Shown here: positions 58,592-64,000 of the stretch, in pieces
How positions within the stretch are numbered: position 1 is the stretch's first letter
Layout of the letters: each line of letters begins with the position of its first letter
From: Alicyclobacillus sendaiensis NBRC 100866
Lineage (GTDB): Bacteria; Bacillota; Bacilli; Alicyclobacillales; Alicyclobacillaceae
Length of the DNA stretch: 64,000 nucleotides
Reading direction: 5' to 3'
Assembly (NCBI RefSeq): GCF_001552675.1
Contig: NZ_BCRQ01000003.1
Coordinates: forward strand, 1-64,000
Program-made: the position numbers and the translations under genes
Notes under the pieces: model-generated
Seen by the model: the letters and a program-made list of their open reading frames with translations, nothing else
The model's database searches: none
What the model was told of the DNA's origin: nothing

Positions 58592-60229
58592 TCACCCCCT
58601 CGGCCGCCCTCGGGACGCGTCCAACTCGAACGACGTCTTGTGCAGGCGGACGTTCGGATTTTTGTCCAAGAGCCACTGCATCGCGAACTCAGTCTGGAAC
58701 AAGAGCACCGTGCGCCCGTCGCGATCACGCACCACAAGCGTCGCGTATCGGTCGAACTGAAGGTGCTCGACGGGCTCGTCGGACTCGAGCCAGCGGGCGA
58801 ACTGGTACGGCAGGCGGATCATCTCCACGTCGACGCCGTACTCGTGTTTCATGCGATAGACGAACACGTCGAACTGGAGCTGGCCCACGGCGCCGAGGAT
58901 CAGATCCTCCGTGCGGTTGGCCTGGCGAAAGACCTGCACAGCGCCCTCTTCCGACAGTTCGGCGATTCCTTTGTGAAATTGCTTGTACTTCATCGCGTTG
59001 GGCACCGAGACCCGCGCGAAGTGCTCCGGCGAAAACGAGGGCAGCGGCGGAAATTCCACGCTGCCTCGTTCAGCGAGCGTGTCGCCGATGCGGAACAGCC
59101 CAGGGTCGTGGATGCCGATGATGTCGCCGGCGTAGGCCTCGTCGACGGTCTCGCGCTCCTGCCCAAAAAACTGCTGCGGCTGCGTGAGGGCGAGGCGCTT
59201 GCCGGTGCGCACGTGCGTCACCGTCATGCCGCGCGCGAACTTGCCCGAGCAGATGCGGACAAAGGCGACGCGGTCGCGGTGCGCAGGATTCATGTTGGCC
59301 TGAATTTTGAAGACGAAACCGGTGAAGACGGGATCGTCCGGGCGCACCACGCCGTCGAGGGTTTCGCGCGGGCCGGGCGCGGGCGCGAGTCGGATGAACG
59401 ATTCAAGAAACGACGCGACGCCGAAGTTGGCAATCGCGCTGCCGAAGTACATCGGCGTCAGCTTCCCTTGCCGGACGAGATCCGCATCGAAGGGGTCTCC
59501 CGCGACATCGAGCAGTTCGATGTCGTCCTTGAGCTTTCGCCAGAGGGTTTCGCCGAGCGCCTCCGCGAGGGCCGGATCGTTCACGTCCGGCACCTCGAGA
59601 GACGTCATGTCCTCTCCCCGCGTCGTGAAGCGCTCGAACCGGCCCTCCATGCGGTGATAGATGCCCTGAAAGTCGGGACCCATGCCGATGGGCCAGGTGA
59701 CCGGGCAGGAGCGGATCCCGAGCACGCGCTCAATTTCTTCCATGAGCTCGAATGGATCTTTGCCGTGGCGGTCGAGCTTGTTGATAAACGTGAAAATGGG
59801 GATGCCGCGCATCCGGCAGACCTCGAACAGCTTGATGGTCTGCGGCTCCACGCCCTTCGCCGCGTCGATGAGCATGACCGCGCTGTCGGCCGCCGCGAGC
59901 GTGCGGTACGTGTCCTCGCTAAAATCTTCGTGGCCCGGCGTGTCGAGCAGGTTCAGCCGACACCCCATGTAGTCGAACTGCAGCACGGTCGAGGTGACCG
60001 AAATGCCGCGCTGCTTCTCAATCTCCATCCAGTCGCTCGTCGCATGCCGCCGCGCCTTGCGCCCCTTGACGGCGCCCGCCTCGCGGATGGCGCCGCCGAA
60101 CAGGAGCAACTTCTCGGTCAGCGTCGTCTTGCCCGCGTCCGGGTGCGAGATGATGGCAAACGTTCGCCGATTCGCGTAGCGCGAGCCCTCGTCGAGGAGC
60201 GCCTCCTGACTTCGCAGTTCCACGGACAT
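58592..60229 (-). CDS. prfC: Peptide chain release factor 3
   Basis: Translational GTPase of 545 residues that recycles RF1 and RF2 after termination. G1 is SHPDAGKTTLTEK (about 29-41), G2/G3 include RGISVTST and DTPGHEDFSEDTYRTL, and G4 is NKLDRHGKDP. The N-terminal segment RRTFAIISHPDAGK and the domain II/III segments (FVFKIQANMNP, GAVGQLQFDV) identify RF3 rather than EF-G. It is intact. The ATG at 60229 has only a weak AAGG close by. It precedes the carboxypeptidase gene. Confidence 0.94.
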   Translation of the reverse strand: MSVELRSQEALLDEGSRYANRRTFAIISHPDAGKTTLTEKLLLFGGAIREAGAVKGRKARRHATSDWMEIEKQRGISVTSTVLQFDYMGCRLNLLDTPGHEDFSEDTYRTLAAADSAVMLIDAAKGVEPQTIKLFEVCRMRGIPIFTFINKLDRHGKDPFELMEEIERVLGIRSCPVTWPIGMGPDFQGIYHRMEGRFERFTTRGEDMTSLEVPDVNDPALAEALGETLWRKLKDDIELLDVAGDPFDADLVRQGKLTPMYFGSAIANFGVASFLESFIRLAPAPGPRETLDGVVRPDDPVFTGFVFKIQANMNPAHRDRVAFVRICSGKFARGMTVTHVRTGKRLALTQPQQFFGQERETVDEAYAGDIIGIHDPGLFRIGDTLAERGSVEFPPLPSFSPEHFARVSVPNAMKYKQFHKGIAELSEEGAVQVFRQANRTEDLILGAVGQLQFDVFVYRMKHEYGVDVEMIRLPYQFARWLESDEPVEHLQFDRYATLVVRDRDGRTVLLFQTEFAMQWLLDKNPNVRLHKTSFELDASRGRPRG

Positions 60230-60273
60230 CCTTCACCGCGCCCCTTTCATCCGATGTGATGAACCGGTCTGCG

Positions 60274-61254
60274 TCACTGATGGCCCAGGACCGGGTGCGG
60301 CACGTAGTTTTCCTCGAGCAGGGCGATCTCGTCGGGCGTCAGCTGCAACTCCAGCGCCGCCACGGCGTCCTCCAGGTGGTGGAGCTTAGTCGCCCCGATG
60401 ATGGGCGCCGTCACGAACGGCTTCGACAGCACCCACGAAAGCGCCACCTGCGCCATGGGCACGCCGCGGCGCGTGGCCACCTCCTTCACCCGTTCGACAA
60501 TGCGCCTGTCGCTCTCCTCCGTCAGCGCGTACAGCTTCCTCCCGAACTCGTCTGTCTCCGATCTCGCCGTGCGCGTATCCCAGTCCCGCGTCAGCCGGCC
60601 GCGCGCGAGCGGACTCCACGGGATGACGCCAATGCCATCCGCCTGACAGAGCGGCATCATCTCCCGCTCTTCCTCTCGATACAGGAGATTGTAGTAGTTC
60701 TGCATCGAGACGAACTTCGTCCACCCGTGCAATTCGGCGGCGTGCTGCAGCTTCAAAAACTGCCACGCGTACATTGACGAAGCGCCGATGTACCGCGCCT
60801 TGCCCGCCTTGACCACGTCGTGCAAGGCCTCCATCGTCTCCTCAACCGGCGTGTTCGGATCAAACCGATGGATCTGGTACAAGTCCACGTAATCCGTGCC
60901 CAAGCGCCGCAGGCTGGCGTCAATGGCTTCCATGATGTGTTTGCGCGACAGACCACCGCCGTTCGGCCCCGGGCGCATGCGCCCGTGCACCTTGGTGGCG
61001 ATCACGACCTCGTCCCGCCGGACGAAGTCCCGCAGCGCGCGGCCCAAGATCTCCTCGCTGGCGCCGAGCGAGTACACGTTCGCCGTGTCGAAGAAGTTGA
61101 TGCCGAGATCGAGCGCCCTGCGGATAAAGGGGCGCGCCTCCTCCTCCCGCAGCACCCACGGGTGCGTACCGCGCTCCGGATCCCCATAGCTCATGCAGCC
61201 GAGGCAAATGCGAGAAACCTCAAGCCCCGTCTTGCCGAGGCGCACGTACTGCAT
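60274..61254 (-). CDS. Aldo/keto reductase
   Basis: NADPH-dependent oxidoreductase of 326 residues in the YajO/YghZ-like group. The catalytic residues appear in FFDTANVYSLGASEE (Asp and Tyr, about 55-63), VIATKV (Lys, about 83) and LYQIHRFD (His, about 125). VSMQNYYNLLYREEEREM is the typical mid-barrel segment, and IIGATKLHHLEDAV binds cofactor near the C-terminus. The substrate is not known. It lies 15 bases downstream of the signal peptidase gene on the same strand. Confidence 0.88.
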   Translation of the reverse strand: MQYVRLGKTGLEVSRICLGCMSYGDPERGTHPWVLREEEARPFIRRALDLGINFFDTANVYSLGASEEILGRALRDFVRRDEVVIATKVHGRMRPGPNGGGLSRKHIMEAIDASLRRLGTDYVDLYQIHRFDPNTPVEETMEALHDVVKAGKARYIGASSMYAWQFLKLQHAAELHGWTKFVSMQNYYNLLYREEEREMMPLCQADGIGVIPWSPLARGRLTRDWDTRTARSETDEFGRKLYALTEESDRRIVERVKEVATRRGVPMAQVALSWVLSKPFVTAPIIGATKLHHLEDAVAALELQLTPDEIALLEENYVPHPVLGHQ

Positions 61255-61269
61255 CTGCGCTCACTCCTC

Positions 61270-61869
61270 TCAGACGTGTTGAGAGATGACGCTCATTTTG
61301 TTGAACGGATAGACCACGAATTCCGCCTCACCGACGATCATGGAGCGCGGCACGAACTTGTGCACCCAGAGCCTGCTGTCGTCGGAGATGGGCCGGTTGT
61401 CGCCCAGCATGAAGTAGCACCCCGGCGGCACCTTCCACGTCCCGACGACGGTGCCGTTGTACTTCGAAATGTCCGGATTGTTCTCAACCAACTTCTTGCC
61501 GTTGATGTACACAGCGTTGGACGTCACCGTCACCGTGTCCCCAGGCAAGCCGATCACGCGCTTCACGAAGAGCTCGCTCGGATCGTCCGGCCAGTGAAAC
61601 ACGACCACCTCCCCGCGGTGGATGGGCCAAAGCTCCGTCGCCAGCTTGTTGACAATCACGTACGCGAAATTCCGGGAGCTCGTCGCAGGGATGGTGGGGT
61701 ACATTGAAGCGGACGGCACTCGCGCGGGGCTCACGACCCACATCCGAAGCGCCATGGCGATGCCCACACCAATCAGGATGGGCAACAAGAGCCCAGAGAA
61801 CCAGTTGCGCTTCGGCCTCTCTTCCATCGGTTGTTGCTGTTCCACGTTGCCACTTCCCTGCTCTGTCAT
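61270..61869 (-). CDS. lepB: Signal peptidase I
   Basis: Type I signal peptidase of 199 residues that cleaves Sec and Tat signal peptides at the outer membrane face. One N-terminal transmembrane helix (about 24-46). The catalytic Ser55 is in PSASMYPT and Lys103 is in FVKRVIGLPGD; the box MLGDNRPISDDSR (about 155-167) completes the family signature. A short Gln/Glu/Pro-rich cytoplasmic N-terminus precedes the helix. It is intact, of Gram-positive SipS size. Confidence 0.93.
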   Translation of the reverse strand: MTEQGSGNVEQQQPMEERPKRNWFSGLLLPILIGVGIAMALRMWVVSPARVPSASMYPTIPATSSRNFAYVIVNKLATELWPIHRGEVVVFHWPDDPSELFVKRVIGLPGDTVTVTSNAVYINGKKLVENNPDISKYNGTVVGTWKVPPGCYFMLGDNRPISDDSRLWVHKFVPRSMIVGEAEFVVYPFNKMSVISQHV

Positions 61870-61967
61870 GTCCGAAGCTACGCGGAAGGCCGCCTCGGCA
61901 GTCGCCCAACATTATACGACATCCACCTCGGCTTCACATCGCGAACTTCGCCCGACGCAGGCCAACC

Positions 61968-62957
61968 TCAATCGATCACGACCCCGTACGCGCTTTTGCG
62001 GACGGCCACCACCGCGTCTTGGCTCTGCGAAGCGAGAAGAACCGCTCCTTCGGGCGCCCGCGCCACCCGATCCGAGGTGTCCTCGATGAAGCCTCGGCTC
62101 ACGATGTACGTGTGGCCGGCGTGATCGACCACCAGGCTCGAGGGAGATACAGGGGAAGGCAAGCGGCACAAGGTCGTCCACGCGCGGCCGTCGTACGCGC
62201 GGACGGCGACGGCCTTTCCCTGCGCGTCGAGGTCTGCGCAATAGACGGTATTTCCGGCGCCGCGAATGAGCGCCACGTGAGAGGCCACGAGGCGAAGGAG
62301 GCCGTTCTGGTCCGCCCACAGGCGATGGCGCGCGTCGACCAGGTACAGCGTGACATCCGTGGCCCCGTCGTAGGCCTGGCGGACGGACAGGTCGCCGATG
62401 GACTCGGCGTACATGTGCTCGTTCGTGTCAAAGTAGTAGACCTCGTTGCCCCAGGAGCCGGCGTAGATGACGTACAAGTCGTTCGTGTAACCGCTCCAGG
62501 CCACGGCGCGCCAGACCATGCCCGCGGGCGCATGAAGCGCAGCAATCCATCTCAGTTGGCGATTCCACACGTCGTACGTCTCCAGTTGCCCGTCACCGGT
62601 GAGAAGGAGGATGAGCCTGTCGCTCACCCACACCGCGCTCTTGAGGCCCGAAGAGAAGCGAAGGCTCGCCAGGCTGTCTCCCGTCCGCAGGTCGAACACC
62701 CCAAGCTCGCCCTTCGGCTCGACGGCGAACGCCGCCAGCCGGGAAGGGCTCGGATCCCACGACATCGCCCGCTCGAGCGCGGCGTTTTGCGCCCGAAGCG
62801 GCGTCTCGAGCACGGGGGCTTTGGGCGCCTCGTGGACCAGAACCGTGTGCCAACGGATGGGCGCCGGACGAGATCGGGCAATCACCTCGGCTCCCCACAG
62901 GGCCAGTGCAGCCCCCGCCAACATCGTCAGATACATGCCCAGCGACTTCAGCTTCAC
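61968..62957 (-). CDS. Membrane-anchored beta-propeller-like protein
   Basis: Protein of 329 residues with an N-terminal membrane segment (about 6-26) and an extracellular part showing repeated strand patterns such as LGVFDLRTGDSL, QLETYDVWNRQL, EVYYFDTNEH and YLVDARHRLWAD, which look like propeller blades. No catalytic motif is seen and it is not assigned to a characterised family. GTG 62957 is the start, with GAGGTAGG upstream. It is 18 bases after the phosphodiester glycosidase-family gene, so the two are probably co-expressed on the cell surface. Confidence 0.65.
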   Translation of the reverse strand: MKLKSLGMYLTMLAGAALALWGAEVIARSRPAPIRWHTVLVHEAPKAPVLETPLRAQNAALERAMSWDPSPSRLAAFAVEPKGELGVFDLRTGDSLASLRFSSGLKSAVWVSDRLILLLTGDGQLETYDVWNRQLRWIAALHAPAGMVWRAVAWSGYTNDLYVIYAGSWGNEVYYFDTNEHMYAESIGDLSVRQAYDGATDVTLYLVDARHRLWADQNGLLRLVASHVALIRGAGNTVYCADLDAQGKAVAVRAYDGRAWTTLCRLPSPVSPSSLVVDHAGHTYIVSRGFIEDTSDRVARAPEGAVLLASQSQDAVVAVRKSAYGVVID

Positions 62958-62975
62958 ACGCCTACCTCTTTCAGT

Positions 62976-63866
62976 CTACTTGACGATCACGGCCGTGCCG
63001 ATGTATCGCTCGCCCAGGATGTCTGTGGGCTGGTTGATCAGGCGGCCGTCGTAGACGAGGGTCGCCGACGAGCCGCCGTCCAGATTCGCCGCCGTCACGG
63101 CGCCGAGCGAGATCATGAGCCGCGCGATGTCACCGAGGCTCGCGCCGATGTCCGCGGGCCCATGCAGCTCGCGGCCGTCGGTGACCATCAGAATCACGGT
63201 CCCATCCGCCGTCTGACCTATCGCGGTCCGCGGCGCATAGCCCCAGTCGCCTGCGCCCTGGATCTGGTTCACGCCCCCTTGCACGAGCGTGGGCCCGAAC
63301 ATGAGCGCCTGCGTGACGCCCATCGCCTGCAATTCCGCGAGGGTGTAGGTGCCGGAGAGGAGACGCCCCTCCGCCGTGAAGCCCACGATGGGCTCCGAAC
63401 CGCTCGCGCGCTGGAGAACGCGCCCGTTGCTGATGACAATCCCCTGCACGAGCCCTCCGGTCCCGCGCCAGTTGGTATCCGTGAACGATCCGCCATTGAT
63501 CCCCGCGACGGCGTGCCAGTCGTTCACGAACTGTTCGACCGTTTCCCCCACGACCCCCGGATAGCGCGTCTCCACGATTTCCACCCGCCGCGGGTCCCGC
63601 ACCCAGAGCACGTACGCCGTGAACGTCGGCTCGTGAATCACGGACAGGCGCATGCCGGACGGCGCTTCGGCCGGCTTGTACGTCGGCGCGCCGAAGACCG
63701 GCAGGTCCAGCTGGGGGCTTGGGGGCGCCGGACTCGCCACGCGGACCACGCGGTTTTGCACCCTCGGCTGCGGCTCATTCCACCGGTACACGTATGACGC
63801 GATACAGCCGACGAGCGCCAGATAGAGGGCCAAAGCGAGAGCCGCCACACGCTTCCTTGCGATCAC
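62976..63866 (-). CDS. Phosphodiester glycosidase-family (NAGPA) protein
   Basis: Exported or membrane-anchored protein of 296 residues. The first 22 residues form a hydrophobic helix with a Cys (VGCIAS). The NAGPA-type domain shows AVAGINGGSFTDTN (about 145-158), PRTAIGQTADGTVILMVTDGR (about 215-235) and AANLDGGSSATLVYDG (about 260-275). Family members include GlcNAc-1-phosphodiester glycosidases and exopolysaccharide-related proteins. GTG 63866 is chosen (AAGGTGA, 5-base spacer); GTG 63890 is an alternative. It may act on wall teichoic acid or capsule. Confidence 0.82.
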   Translation of the reverse strand: MIARKRVAALALALYLALVGCIASYVYRWNEPQPRVQNRVVRVASPAPPSPQLDLPVFGAPTYKPAEAPSGMRLSVIHEPTFTAYVLWVRDPRRVEIVETRYPGVVGETVEQFVNDWHAVAGINGGSFTDTNWRGTGGLVQGIVISNGRVLQRASGSEPIVGFTAEGRLLSGTYTLAELQAMGVTQALMFGPTLVQGGVNQIQGAGDWGYAPRTAIGQTADGTVILMVTDGRELHGPADIGASLGDIARLMISLGAVTAANLDGGSSATLVYDGRLINQPTDILGERYIGTAVIVK

Positions 63867-63902
63867 GCCGCTCACCTTCACATCGCCCACAGCCGATGGG
63901 CG

Positions 63903-64000
63903 TCAAATCCCCATCCATCCATTCGCCAGGAGGGTGGCCAATCCCTGCCCAACGGCCGAGCCGAACCCGCCCATGACAAAGCGCGTGGAGGAAGCCCCCC
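63903..64000 (-). CDS. Partial gene, C-terminal end only
   Basis: The last 32 codons of a gene running in from beyond the window edge read RFVMGGFGSAVGQGLATLL then ANGWMGI and a stop. The segment is hydrophobic and Gly-rich, so it is probably a membrane helix. It ends 36 bases before the phosphodiester glycosidase start, suggesting one operon. The family cannot be told from this fragment. Confidence 0.55.
   Translation of the reverse strand, partial: GASSTRFVMGGFGSAVGQGLATLLANGWMGI

Noticed and set aside
1-64000. tRNA, rRNA, CRISPR arrays, complete insertion sequences, phage genes
   Set aside because: None was recognised while reading both strands; no repeated spacers, transposase motifs or clover-leaf sequences were found.

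Overview
The window is a 64-kb chromosomal stretch from a GC-rich, thermophile-like member of the Bacillota, most probably Alicyclobacillus, close to A. acidocaldarius. The reasons are strong Shine-Dalgarno sites with frequent GTG and TTG starts, a CtsR box and a CIRCE-like box, YjzC, a CidA/CidB pair with a LysR regulator, and a GH113 mannanase whose two catalytic glutamates fall at residues 151 and 231, the numbers I recall for A. acidocaldarius ManA. I see no tRNA, rRNA, CRISPR array, complete insertion sequence or prophage.

Region 1 (1-4000) carries a zinc alcohol dehydrogenase, a cupin, an MFS permease with two compensating frameshifts, and RarD. Region 2 (4003-9166, minus strand) is an operon of an aminotransferase that lacks about 70 internal residues, a complete E1alpha/E1beta/E2 2-oxoacid dehydrogenase and a PaaF-like hydratase. 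Region 3 (9279-14158) has a PaiB-like flavoprotein, a hotdog thioesterase, a LysR regulator divergent from cidAB, yjzC and rmuC. Region 4 (14319-22040, minus strand) is a phenylacetate catabolic operon: TetR regulator, paaA, paaB, paaC, paaD, paaK, an EthD protein, a thioesterase, paaG and paaJ. paaK is frameshifted by an 8-bp tandem duplication, and a fragment resembling aldehyde dehydrogenase lies where a paaZ-type gene could have been. The promoters of regions 2 and 4 share an identical 15-bp site, so the TetR protein probably controls both. Together they suggest a route from phenylalanine through phenylpyruvate and phenylacetyl-CoA to the Paa epoxidase, now partly decayed.

Region 5 (22137-25909) is a more AT-rich insert with a TPR protein, a polysaccharide deacetylase, a Crp/Fnr regulator and an exported protein. 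Region 6 (26238-29529) has a CtsR-controlled Clp ATPase between two glycine-rich membrane proteins. Region 7 (29920-34913, minus strand) is a methylcitrate-cycle operon (prpC, prpD, prpB) ending in threonine dehydratase, so threonine can be fed through 2-oxobutyrate and propionyl-CoA; hairpins sit between its genes. Two MFS permeases follow (34989-37839).

Region 8 (37982-56638) is devoted to carbohydrates: a 2717-residue cyclic beta-1,2-glucan synthase-like protein, a VOC protein, the GH113 mannanase, an operon of epimerase, GH36 alpha-galactosidase, Gfo/Idh/MocA oxidoreductase and FGGY kinase, and a GT4 glycosyltransferase plus (alpha/alpha)6-barrel pair whose promoter carries a CIRCE-like operator. 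Region 9 (56904-64000, minus strand) has an M14 carboxypeptidase, release factor 3, an aldo/keto reductase, signal peptidase I, a propeller-like membrane protein, a phosphodiester glycosidase-family protein and the tail of an unidentified gene.
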